A DNA stretch of 16,847 nt from an uncultured Paracoccaceae bacterium (lineage in GTDB: Bacteria > Pseudomonadota > Alphaproteobacteria > Rhodobacterales > Rhodobacteraceae), in NCBI GenBank assembly GCA_938038825.1, contig CALHST010000260.1, positions 1 through 16,847 on the forward strand. The letters run 5' to 3'. Below are positions 1 through 6,972 of the stretch, one piece after another (within the stretch, counting starts at the first letter, position 1; each line of letters starts with the position of its first letter). The notes beneath the pieces were generated by a model. It was not told where the DNA came from. It searched no databases and was given only the letters and a program-made list of their open reading frames with translations. A program made the position numbers and the translations under genes.

Positions 1-957
1 GGCGGCTGGACCACGGCCGTCGCCCACGACCTGCGCGCGTCGGATCGCGGGTTCTGCGTTTTGCCGATGTATCACATCAATGGTCTGTGTGTGAGCGTCA
101 TGGGCTCGCTTGTCTCGGGCGGGTCTTTGGCGGTGGTATCCAAATTCTCGGCCTCGAAGTTCTGGGCGCAGGCTGACACGGGCGGCATCACGTGGTTCTC
201 GGTCGTCCCAACCATCATCAGCCACCTGCTGCATAACGCAGCGGAACCATCCGATGCGTGCCGCGCGCGCCTGCGCTTTGGCCGATCAGCCTCGTCCGCG
301 CTCGCAGTGGAAACCCAATCCGCGTTTGAGGATCGCTTTGGCTTGCCCATTATCGAAACCATGGGGCTGACGGAAACTGCGGCGCAAATTCTGTCCAACC
401 CCTTGCCGCCGGGCACGCGCAAGATCGGTTCGCCGGGCCGCGCATTTGGGTGCGAGGTTGCCATTCAGGATGTGCAATGCCAGCCTGTGCCCCACGGAAC
501 CGAAGGCGAAATTACCGTGCGCGGTGCCAATGTGATGCGCGAATATCTCAAGAACCCCGATGCCACGGCAGCAACATTCCGGAACGGCTGGCTGCGCACC
601 GGGGATCTGGGGCAAATGGACGCCGACGGCTATGTCTTTGTGACGGGACGCCTGAAAGAGCTGATCATCAAAGGCGGCGAAAACATCGCCCCGCGCGAGA
701 TTGACGAAGCGCTTTATGCCCACCCCGACGTGATCGAAGCCGCCGCCTTTGCGCGGCCCTGCAAAACCTACGGCGAAACGGTCGAGGCCGCAGTGGCGCT
801 AAGCGGCTCGTCCACCTTATCAGCAGACGATCTGGTTGCGTTTTGCCGTGAACGGGTCGGGGCCTTTAAATCCCCGGATACCGTACACATGCTGGCAGAA
901 CTGCCCAAAGGACCATCTGGCAAAATCCAACGGCTGAAACTTGCCGAAATTCTGTAG
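1..957 (+). CDS. AMP-dependent acyl-CoA synthetase/ligase, C-terminal part
   Basis: The reading frame is open from base 1, so the start and the N-terminal ATP-binding loop lie outside the window; about 318 residues are visible. It belongs to the ANL superfamily, which activates a carboxylic acid as acyl-AMP and transfers it to CoA. Visible motifs in order are LPMYHINGL (A4-like), ETMGLTETAAQ (A5), WLRTGDLG (A7), the hinge region GRLKELIIKGGEN followed by the start of the C-terminal lid, and PKGPSGKIQRLKL with the catalytic lysine of A10. The GLTE-AAQ motif followed by a proline-rich NPLPPG segment resembles the oxalate/malonate-CoA ligase branch, but the substrate cannot be fixed from this part. 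It ends in TAG and is followed by non-coding DNA, with no operon partner downstream. The family call is secure; the substrate is unknown. Confidence 0.9.
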   Translation, partial: GGWTTAVAHDLRASDRGFCVLPMYHINGLCVSVMGSLVSGGSLAVVSKFSASKFWAQADTGGITWFSVVPTIISHLLHNAAEPSDACRARLRFGRSASSALAVETQSAFEDRFGLPIIETMGLTETAAQILSNPLPPGTRKIGSPGRAFGCEVAIQDVQCQPVPHGTEGEITVRGANVMREYLKNPDATAATFRNGWLRTGDLGQMDADGYVFVTGRLKELIIKGGENIAPREIDEALYAHPDVIEAAAFARPCKTYGETVEAAVALSGSSTLSADDLVAFCRERVGAFKSPDTVHMLAELPKGPSGKIQRLKLAEIL

Positions 958-1079
958 AATTTTTGTGCAAAACGTGACGTCATCGCGCCATTTTTTGCGA
1001 GCGCGTCGCACTGAAACAAGCATAATGCGTCGACCGGAAAAGTAACTAAGATTTTTCGGTATTTCTCAACAATCTGAGC

Positions 1080-1102
1080 CACTTAATCTTGAATGTTAAG
1101 TG
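1080..1102. promoter_or_regulatory. Inverted repeat CACTTAA-N9-TTAAGTG
   Basis: Perfect 7-bp arms (1080-1086 and 1096-1102) flank a 9-base centre. It lies 118 bases before the start of the molybdopterin-oxidoreductase-like gene and overlaps the only sigma70-like promoter candidate I could find there. It may be a binding site for a dimeric regulator; which one is unknown. Confidence 0.35.
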
Positions 1103-1122
1103 CAGTGTGATATCTAGGTGAG

Positions 1123-1148
1123 CTATACTAAAGTATAGAGTTCTATAC
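1123..1148. promoter_or_regulatory. Three alternating CTATAC/GTATAG half-sites, 10-bp period
   Basis: CTATAC (1123-1128), GTATAG (1133-1138) and CTATAC (1143-1148) are separated by 4 bases each. The first pair extends to a perfect 7-bp arm palindrome, CTATACT-aa-AGTATAG. The half-sites therefore recur once per helical turn on the same face of the DNA. The block sits 72 bases upstream of the GTG start of the next gene, a suitable place for an operator or activator site. The TATACT/TATAGA strings could also serve as -10 elements. Confidence 0.45.
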
Positions 1149-1219
1149 GCCAGTGTCGTCGTGTGAATGAGACCTTTGATCTATCACCAGTTGTGACGCA
1201 ACCGTGACCGGAGGGTACT

Positions 1220-1756
1220 GTGTTAAAGCCTAGAACGATGCAAGCTGCTTTGATCGCAATTGCCGTCTTGGCAGGTGTTTCTGCGCCGTCATTCAACGCG
1301 GCGATTGCGCAAACACAAGCGTCTTCCTTGCAGGGTGATGTGGTTCTGACCATCTCGGGTGCGATTGAGAACGCGCCTGACGACGGTGCGATGGCACTGG
1401 ATATGCAAGCGCTTGAAGCCTTGGGGTCAATTGAATTCGACACATCAACCATATGGATCGAAGGCAAGACACGGTTTGTGGGTACTCCGTTGCGCACAAT
1501 CCTTGAACATGCCGGGGCCACAGGCGATACAATCGAAGCTGTTGCCCTGAACGACTACAAGATCGACATACCGATAGACGAGATCGGCGAGCGCTTCCCA
1601 ATCGTTGCCTATAAGAAAAATGGTAAGCCGATGTCACCGCGCGGTAAGGGGCCATTGTGGATTGTTTATCCGTATGATTTTGGGCCAGTCTTTCAAACGG
1701 ATGTGATATACTCGCGGTCGATATGGCAACTGAACAGGATTGCTGTCAAAGACTGA
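1220..1756 (+). CDS. Secreted molybdopterin-oxidoreductase-like protein, putative sensor partner
   Basis: This 178-residue protein starts at GTG 1220, chosen because GGAGG lies 5 to 6 bases upstream. Residues 1-30 form a Sec signal peptide with a hydrophobic core (ALIAIAVLAGV) and an AIA/Q cleavage site, so the product should be periplasmic. The mature part resembles the small oxidoreductase molybdopterin-binding (sulfite-oxidase-fold) proteins, with RFVGTPLRTIL, the KKNGKPM segment and GPLWIVYPYD near the C-terminus. There is no cysteine anywhere, so the cysteine ligand that holds molybdenum in true sulfite oxidases is missing. The kinase gene follows 26 bases later, or overlaps if its upstream ATG is used, so the two are probably co-transcribed and translationally linked. 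I infer a ligand-binding or accessory sensing role; the ligand is unknown. Confidence 0.75.
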   Translation: MLKPRTMQAALIAIAVLAGVSAPSFNAAIAQTQASSLQGDVVLTISGAIENAPDDGAMALDMQALEALGSIEFDTSTIWIEGKTRFVGTPLRTILEHAGATGDTIEAVALNDYKIDIPIDEIGERFPIVAYKKNGKPMSPRGKGPLWIVYPYDFGPVFQTDVIYSRSIWQLNRIAVKD

Positions 1757-1782
1757 CCGCCGGGAGGGCAAAGCATACATTT

Positions 1783-4353
1783 ATGGATATGCGGTCCGTC
1801 AAAAATTTGGCAGTGCCAATGGCCATTGTTGTCGTTGGCGTTGCCCTGCTGATTACGCTCTTTTTGTCGATCACTGGACGTCTGGACGAATTGCGCAGTT
1901 CGAACTCGGACAATTTGACGTGGTCTTTGACGCAGGTGGAAGTCGATGTTCTAAAGCTGCAAGCAGCAGCGCGCGAATTGCGCACCAATCCAGATGCCTC
2001 TTTGGGCGACCTGCGCCGCCGGTTTAACAATGCCTATAGCCGCTCTGAAAACCTGGCAACCAGCCCTGTGTTTGCCCCGATGCGATCTGCGCCGGATTTC
2101 GCAGATCAGATCACTGTGTTGCGCGATTGTTTCAACAAACTTGCCGCGATCATCGACAGTTCCGAAGAAAACGTGCGGGAAAACCTGCCCGAGGTCGACG
2201 CGCTGATCCGCACCTTGTTAAAAGACGCACGTGATGCCTCGTTAACGGGGATCAAACTTACGTCTGCAGCGTCGGACAGGGATCGCACGTCCTTGCGTCA
2301 ATTATTGGTTGCCGCTGAGGTGGTCAGTGCTTTGGTCATTATTCTGCTGATGTCGGCATTGGTCTTCATCTTCCGGCAATGGCGCAATAGTCGACGGGTG
2401 TCGGAACAGGCGCAACGGGCGAACGTGCGGCTGAGTTCCACAGTGGATGTGTCTTTGGACGCAATTGTGATCGCAGACCTGAATGGCACAATCGTTGACT
2501 TCAACGAGGCTGCGGAAGGGGTGTTTGGGTATACCAAGGCACAGGCCGTTGGTTCGCAAATGTCAGAATTGATCATACCCAAACAACATCGCGAGGCCCA
2601 TGCCGCAGGGATGGCACGCATCAATCGCACCGGCGAAAGAAACATGGTTGGTCGTGGCCGTTTCGAAATGACCGCTTTGCGGCAATCGGGACAAGAATTT
2701 CCTGTCGAAATTTCGATTGGGCAAGCGGAAGATGATCGTGGCGCAATCTTCATTGCGTATCTGCGTGACATCACCGCGCGCAAAGACGTGCAAAAGAACC
2801 TGGAACATGCGCGCGATGAAGCGGTGCGGGCAGAAGCTGCGAAGTCTAATTTCCTTGCGGTCATGAGCCACGAAATGCGCACGCCCCTGAACGGGATTTT
2901 CGGCGCTGTCGAACTGCTGAAAGCAACACCGCTGACAGAACATCAGGCCAATTATCTGGATATCGCACAGCAATCCGGGGACATCTTGTTGCATCACGTG
3001 AACAACGTGCTGGACGTCACCCGTATGGACGAAGGCAAATTGGAACTGGTGCCGCACCAATTCGAAATCGCCCAATTCTTCCGGGATATTGTGGCCTTCA
3101 ACACACCCACGGCTCAGCTTAAAGGAAACGTGCTGGTCGCGGACATTGCGGATTTGGGCCGCGAAACTGTGTTGGTGGACCGGCATCGGTTACGCCAGAT
3201 CCTGTATAACTTGATCGGCAATGCGGTGAAGTTCACGGAAAATGGCCGCATCACCGTGTCCGCCACGTTGGATTCGGTTGAAGAAGACACAGCGCATCTG
3301 GTCTTTTCGGTCAAAGACACCGGCATCGGCATTCCCTTGGACGAACAAGACAAAGTGTTTGATCGCTTCTTTACCCGCAACGGCTCTTATGACCGCATGG
3401 CGCCGGGGGCGGGGCTTGGATTGACCATCTGTAAAGAACTGGTGGGGCTTATGAATGGAACCATTTTGTTGGACAGCGTTCCAGGGCATGGCAGTACGTT
3501 TGATGTGTGTATTCCGGTTCAATTGGGTCTGCCAGAAACCGAGACGCCATCTGTGGACATGGTGGATGCCCCAAACACCCTTGCCGGGGCGCGCATTCTT
3601 TTGGTGGAAGATAACGAAATCAACCGCATCATTGTGCGCCAAATGCTCAAAGCCCGAGACCTGATTGTGACCGAAGTCAATGACGGGGCTGCGGCCGTTG
3701 CCATTGCCAAACGGACAGCGTTTGACGCGATCCTGATGGATATCAGTATGCCTGTGATGAACGGGGTCGATGCAACCAAAGCCATTCGCGCCACCAGCAC
3801 CTTGAACGCCCATACCCCCATCATTGCGCTTACAGCCCACGCCGAAAGTGCCGAAGTGGACCGTTTCATGCAGGCTGGTATGGCGCAATGCCTGACGAAA
3901 CCCATGTCTCAATCGCACCTCATGAACGTGCTCAGTGTTCAACTCAGCGCAAAACCACTGATTGCGCCGGTAACACCACAACCCGCGCCAACAACGGATG
4001 TGTTGAATGCCGAGACCCTGAATGATCTTGTCGCGTCATTTGATCAGGCCCGACTCGAGAAGATGGTGCGTGTTTTCGAAGACGAGGTGGCCAATCTGTT
4101 TGGCTTTGCATCGGGATTTCTGGGGCCTGACGATTTCGTTTCCTTGGCTGAAATGGCACATAAATCCGTCGGGTCTGCTGGAATGATGGGGGCGTCTGCC
4201 CTGCACAAGGCCCTGCGCGGAATGGAAGACGCCGCGTCAACAGGGTCGCCTCCCGGCATACAGGCCGCATTGGACAACGCTCAAAACGTATGGCCGGACA
4301 CTTTGGCTGCGTTGCAAAAAGCAATTCGTGGCTATCCTGTTCACCAGTCATAG
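1783..4353 (+). CDS. Hybrid sensor histidine kinase (PAS-HisKA-HATPase-REC-Hpt)
   Basis: This is an 856-residue membrane kinase. I chose ATG 1783 because the transmembrane helix then begins near residue 11 and a GGAGGG lies upstream at 1763-1768, although its spacing is long. An ATG at 1723 would overlap the previous gene by 34 bases. The layout is TM1 about 11-31, an extracytoplasmic domain to about 174, TM2 175-197, a PAS domain about 215-335, HisKA with SHEMRTPLNG (His363), HATPase with the N-box around Asn480, DTGIGIP and GAGLGLTI, a receiver domain with Asp653 (ILMDISMPVMNG) and Lys706, and a C-terminal Hpt-like domain with AHKSVGSAG (His793). This is a complete phosphorelay in one protein. 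The periplasmic domain and the upstream secreted protein suggest an extracellular cue, and the convergent LuxR-type regulator is the likely output. The architecture is clear; the signal is not. Confidence 0.93.
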   Translation: MDMRSVKNLAVPMAIVVVGVALLITLFLSITGRLDELRSSNSDNLTWSLTQVEVDVLKLQAAARELRTNPDASLGDLRRRFNNAYSRSENLATSPVFAPMRSAPDFADQITVLRDCFNKLAAIIDSSEENVRENLPEVDALIRTLLKDARDASLTGIKLTSAASDRDRTSLRQLLVAAEVVSALVIILLMSALVFIFRQWRNSRRVSEQAQRANVRLSSTVDVSLDAIVIADLNGTIVDFNEAAEGVFGYTKAQAVGSQMSELIIPKQHREAHAAGMARINRTGERNMVGRGRFEMTALRQSGQEFPVEISIGQAEDDRGAIFIAYLRDITARKDVQKNLEHARDEAVRAEAAKSNFLAVMSHEMRTPLNGIFGAVELLKATPLTEHQANYLDIAQQSGDILLHHVNNVLDVTRMDEGKLELVPHQFEIAQFFRDIVAFNTPTAQLKGNVLVADIADLGRETVLVDRHRLRQILYNLIGNAVKFTENGRITVSATLDSVEEDTAHLVFSVKDTGIGIPLDEQDKVFDRFFTRNGSYDRMAPGAGLGLTICKELVGLMNGTILLDSVPGHGSTFDVCIPVQLGLPETETPSVDMVDAPNTLAGARILLVEDNEINRIIVRQMLKARDLIVTEVNDGAAAVAIAKRTAFDAILMDISMPVMNGVDATKAIRATSTLNAHTPIIALTAHAESAEVDRFMQAGMAQCLTKPMSQSHLMNVLSVQLSAKPLIAPVTPQPAPTTDVLNAETLNDLVASFDQARLEKMVRVFEDEVANLFGFASGFLGPDDFVSLAEMAHKSVGSAGMMGASALHKALRGMEDAASTGSPPGIQAALDNAQNVWPDTLAALQKAIRGYPVHQS

Positions 4354-4744
4354 CACGCGTTTTGCATAAGGTGATCGTTTAAAAATGGTGTGTAAATTTA
4401 TGAAAAATATAAGTAAAATCTAACCGCGGCATTCGGATATCAAGCCTATCCAAACGGGCGGCGAATTCTCCCATTGCGTCAAATATTTTTGTGCAATTTG
4501 CCGCTAAGCTTGGCTTATCGGTCGCACGCCGACTGCAAATAACAGATGGTTGGGAACCCTCCACGTCGATCCGCCCGATCGTTTTTTGCTTTTGTCGTAG
4601 ATCCGGGCTTTTGCCGCCTTTCCGGCGAAGTCTTCCCAAGTCAGCCGCCTTGCTCATTGGTGGCCAAAGCCTGTCCCGATACACCATGACACAACTGTGT
4701 TGGGGCAGGCCGTGCCTGACGACAAAATTGCAAAGGGCGTGTTT
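4354..4744. other. 391-base intergenic region between convergent kinase and regulator genes
   Basis: The left third (about 4370-4425) is very A+T rich. A - strand ORF of 102 codons (4687-4379) would sit downstream of the response regulator. It has no Shine-Dalgarno sequence at either candidate ATG, mixed third positions, a basic composition and no family I recognise, so I do not call it a gene. The plus-strand long ORF crossing this area is mainly the antisense of the response regulator. A weak stem plus T-run is present at 4567-4587. A small RNA cannot be excluded. Confidence 0.5.
4567..4587 (+). terminator. Weak intrinsic-terminator-like stem and T-run
   Basis: CGATC (4567-4571) and GATCG (4577-4581) can form a 5-bp stem around CGCCC, followed directly by six T (4582-4587). 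It could end the kinase transcript about 210 bases after its stop codon. The stem is short, so this is tentative. Confidence 0.3.
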
Positions 4745-5359
4745 TCAGAACAGCTGTTGTTCTTTGGCGATCATCGCCGCGTGGGTTCTGTTCTTGGCAT
4801 CCAGTTTGCGGCACAGGTTCTTGACATGCAGTTTGATGGTGACCTCTTGCAAACTCACCTCGCGGGCGATTTCCTTGTTGGCAAGCCCGCGGGTCAAACA
4901 TTCCAAAACCTGCATTTCCCGGTCTGTCAGCAGATCCTTCAACGGATGCGCCGAGACGCTTTCTTCCTGCGTCATAAAGGCGATAGGGGCATATTGTTCC
5001 CCCATCGACATAAATTTGATGGCGTTGATCAGGGATTTCCCGGAAACTGTTTTGGGCAAAAATCCGGCTGCGCCCATGTCCAAAGCCGCTTCGGCAATGG
5101 ATTTGTCGGCCGTCCCGGAAATCAACGCGACCGGGCGCGGGTGCACAACCTCCATCACATCTGTCAGTCCCTTCAGCCCGTTCATGCCGGGCATTTGATA
5201 GTCCAACAGCACAAGGTCAAACGGCTCATGAGCCTTTAGCGCATGATGCACACCGGGCAGATCCGCACATTGCACAACGCTATAGCCGTCTTCATTTTCG
5301 ATAAATGCGGCAATGGTGTCGCGCACCAGTTCATGGTCATCTGCCAATAATATTCGCAT
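4745..5359 (-). CDS. NarL/FixJ-type response regulator with LuxR DNA-binding domain
   Basis: This 204-residue protein starts at ATG 5359 after a G-rich GGGGTGG stretch. The receiver domain covers residues 1 to about 120, with the acidic pair at LADDHE (Asp7-Asp8), the phospho-acceptor Asp53 in LLLDYQMPGMNG, the ALISGTA threonine/serine region and the conserved lysine in GFLPKT. The LuxR-type helix-turn-helix occupies about 140-200 (LTDREMQVLECLTRGLANK, EVTIKLHVKNLCRKL). When phosphorylated such proteins dimerise and bind promoters. It converges on the hybrid kinase gene and no kinase gene lies next to it on its own strand, so that kinase is the natural partner; this is inference. It is 101 bases downstream of glpK on the same strand, and a hairpin in that gap suggests separate expression. 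Confidence 0.93.
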   Translation of the reverse strand: MRILLADDHELVRDTIAAFIENEDGYSVVQCADLPGVHHALKAHEPFDLVLLDYQMPGMNGLKGLTDVMEVVHPRPVALISGTADKSIAEAALDMGAAGFLPKTVSGKSLINAIKFMSMGEQYAPIAFMTQEESVSAHPLKDLLTDREMQVLECLTRGLANKEIAREVSLQEVTIKLHVKNLCRKLDAKNRTHAAMIAKEQQLF

Positions 5360-5368
5360 ACCACCCCG

Positions 5369-5398
5369 GGCTTCCCATTCAGTGTGCCTATGGAAGCC
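5369..5398 (-). promoter_or_regulatory. Inverted repeat in the leader of the response-regulator gene
   Basis: GGCTTCC (5369-5375) and GGAAGCC (5392-5398) are perfect 7-bp arms around a 16-base loop. On the - strand the hairpin would end immediately before the G-rich ribosome-binding stretch of the regulator, whose ATG is 9 bases away. It could be an operator or an RNA hairpin affecting translation. No T-run follows it, so it is unlikely to be the glpK terminator. Confidence 0.35.
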
Positions 5399-5460
5399 AA
5401 CTTATAAGGGAATAACAAGCGTTAATCGTTACATCTCGGGGTTTTCGTGCCTGTATTTTG

Positions 5461-6948
5461 TCAGAATGACAAGGTGGCATTTATCGCCCGCTTCCAGTCT
5501 GCGTATTTCTGATCGCGGATTTCCGGGGCAAGATCAGGTGCAAATTGACGATCCAAGGCCCAGCTTTTGGCGAATTCGTCTTGTCCTGGGTAAAAACCAG
5601 TCTTCATGCCTGCCAGCCAGGCCGCACCAAGTGCTGTCGTTTCCAACACGGTCGGGCGATCCACGGGGGCGCCGATGATGTCTGACAGGAATTGCATGGC
5701 CCAGTTTGATGCGCTCATCCCGCCATCGACGCGCAATACTTGTTCGGACCCCGTGGACCCCATGTCCGCCTGCATCGCTTCCAGCAAATCGCGGGTTTGA
5801 TACCCGACGCTTTCCAAAGCGGCCTTGGCGAATTCTTCCGGGCCCGAATTGCGTGTCAGCCCAAAAACCGCACCCCGGCAATTTGGGTTCCAATAGGGCG
5901 CCCCTAGTCCTGTGAAGGCCGGGACAAGGAATACGCCTTGCGACGGATCAGCCTTTTCTGCCAGACCTTGCGTTTCAGACGCTTCGCGGATGATCTTCAA
6001 CCCGTCGCGCAGCCACTGCACCACGGCACCCGCCACAAAGATCGACCCTTCCAGCGCATAGGTTGGCTTGCCATCCAACTGATAGGCAATGGTGGTCAGC
6101 ATCCTGTTCTTGGACACAACGGGTGTATCCCCTGTGTTCAGCAGCGCAAAGCATCCCGTGCCATAGGTCGATTTCAACATTCCGGGCTGAAAACACGCTT
6201 GCCCAATGGTGGCGGCCTGCTGGTCACCGGCCACGCCCGAAATTGGGATGGCGCGGCCAAACAGATCTGGTCGCGACTGCCCAAACTCAGCGGCGCTGTC
6301 ATGCACCTCAGGCAGCATTTGCATTGGGATATCAAACAGTTCGCAGATGGTTTTGCTCCACCGGCCTTTGCGGATGTCATATAACATCGTGCGCGCCGCA
6401 TTGGTGGCGTCTGTCACATGGCGCGCACCGCCCGTGAGCTTCCAGATGATATAGCTGTCCACGGTCCCGAACAGCAGGTCGCCATTGCGCGCCTGCTCGC
6501 GCGCACCGTCCACATGATCCAGAATCCACTTCAACTTGGTGGCCGAAAAGTAGGGATCGACCAACAACCCCGTGCGATCGGTGAACATATCGCCATGCCC
6601 GGCATCCCGCAGCGTCTGACAATAATCTGCCGTGCGCCGGTCCTGCCAGACAATGGCGTTATAGATCGCCTCGCCAGTATTTTTGTTCCACACAACAGTG
6701 GTTTCACGTTGATTGGTGATCCCGATGGACACAATGTCCTCGCCGCTGACTCCTGCGCGTTCCATCACTTCGCGGCAGGTCCCGGCTGTGGTCACCCACA
6801 GATCCTTGGGATCGTGTTCCACCCAGCCCGAATGTGGGAAATGCTGGGGAAACTCCTCTTGCGCGGATGCTGTTGGGGTCAGGCTCTCATCAAAAAGTAT
6901 GGCCCGTGTTGATGTGGTCCCTTGGTCGATGGACAGGACATATTTCAT
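5461..6948 (-). CDS. glpK: Glycerol kinase
   Basis: This 495-residue protein has the normal length for the FGGY kinase GlpK, which phosphorylates glycerol to sn-glycerol-3-phosphate with ATP in the cytoplasm. The N-terminal phosphate-binding motif SIDQGTTSTRAILFD is intact. Residues matching the known glycerol site are Arg81-Glu82 (TNQRETTVVW), Trp101 (IVWQDRRT), Tyr133 (DPYFSATKLKW) and the catalytic base Asp242 (SGVAGDQQAA). The C-terminal ATP-domain motifs YGTGCF and LRVDGGMSASNW are present. The start is ATG 6948 with GGGGGAA upstream. It lies 24 bases after the glpD stop codon on the same strand, so the two form a glpDK unit, presumably under GlpR control from the glpD-glpR spacer. Nothing is truncated. 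Confidence 0.97.
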   Translation of the reverse strand: MKYVLSIDQGTTSTRAILFDESLTPTASAQEEFPQHFPHSGWVEHDPKDLWVTTAGTCREVMERAGVSGEDIVSIGITNQRETTVVWNKNTGEAIYNAIVWQDRRTADYCQTLRDAGHGDMFTDRTGLLVDPYFSATKLKWILDHVDGAREQARNGDLLFGTVDSYIIWKLTGGARHVTDATNAARTMLYDIRKGRWSKTICELFDIPMQMLPEVHDSAAEFGQSRPDLFGRAIPISGVAGDQQAATIGQACFQPGMLKSTYGTGCFALLNTGDTPVVSKNRMLTTIAYQLDGKPTYALEGSIFVAGAVVQWLRDGLKIIREASETQGLAEKADPSQGVFLVPAFTGLGAPYWNPNCRGAVFGLTRNSGPEEFAKAALESVGYQTRDLLEAMQADMGSTGSEQVLRVDGGMSASNWAMQFLSDIIGAPVDRPTVLETTALGAAWLAGMKTGFYPGQDEFAKSWALDRQFAPDLAPEIRDQKYADWKRAINATLSF

Positions 6949-6972
6949 AGCAATTTCCCCCTTGGTCGTCTT

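Larger units (their letters stand above)
958..1219. other. Intergenic region upstream of the sensor operon
   Basis: This 262-base spacer is richer in A and T than the flanking genes and holds no plausible ORF. It contains a 7-bp inverted repeat (1080-1102) and a block of three alternating CTATAC/GTATAG half-sites (1123-1148). A possible sigma70-like promoter, TTGAAT (1089-1094) and TATCTA (1111-1116) with a 16-base spacer, lies across the first repeat; this is a weak match. No clear terminator for the acyl-CoA synthetase gene is seen. Confidence 0.5.

Noticed and set aside
975..982. Perfect palindrome TGACGTCA, identical to a eukaryotic CRE site
   Set aside because: An 8-bp palindrome is expected by chance at this scale, and the CRE meaning does not apply in bacteria.
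3190..3981. 263-codon - strand ORF inside the histidine kinase gene
   Set aside because: It is a shadow of the HATPase and receiver-coding region, rich in His, Gln and Asn as expected from antisense reading.
4379..4687. 102-codon - strand ORF downstream of the response regulator
   Set aside because: It has no ribosome-binding site, no recognisable family and mixed third positions; kept only as a remark in the spacer entry.
4707..4719. CAGGC-CGT-GCCTG hairpin after the response-regulator gene
   Set aside because: The stem is only 5 bp with a 3-base loop, and no T-run follows on either strand, so it is not called a terminator.
4491..5239. Two long + strand ORFs (235 and 180 codons) over the response regulator
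   Set aside because: They are antisense to a clear LuxR-type regulator and show no family features.
5401..5440. TTAA-rich stretch upstream of the response regulator, considered as a CtrA site
   Set aside because: The spacing is TTAA-N6-TTA and not the TTAA-N7-TTAA consensus.
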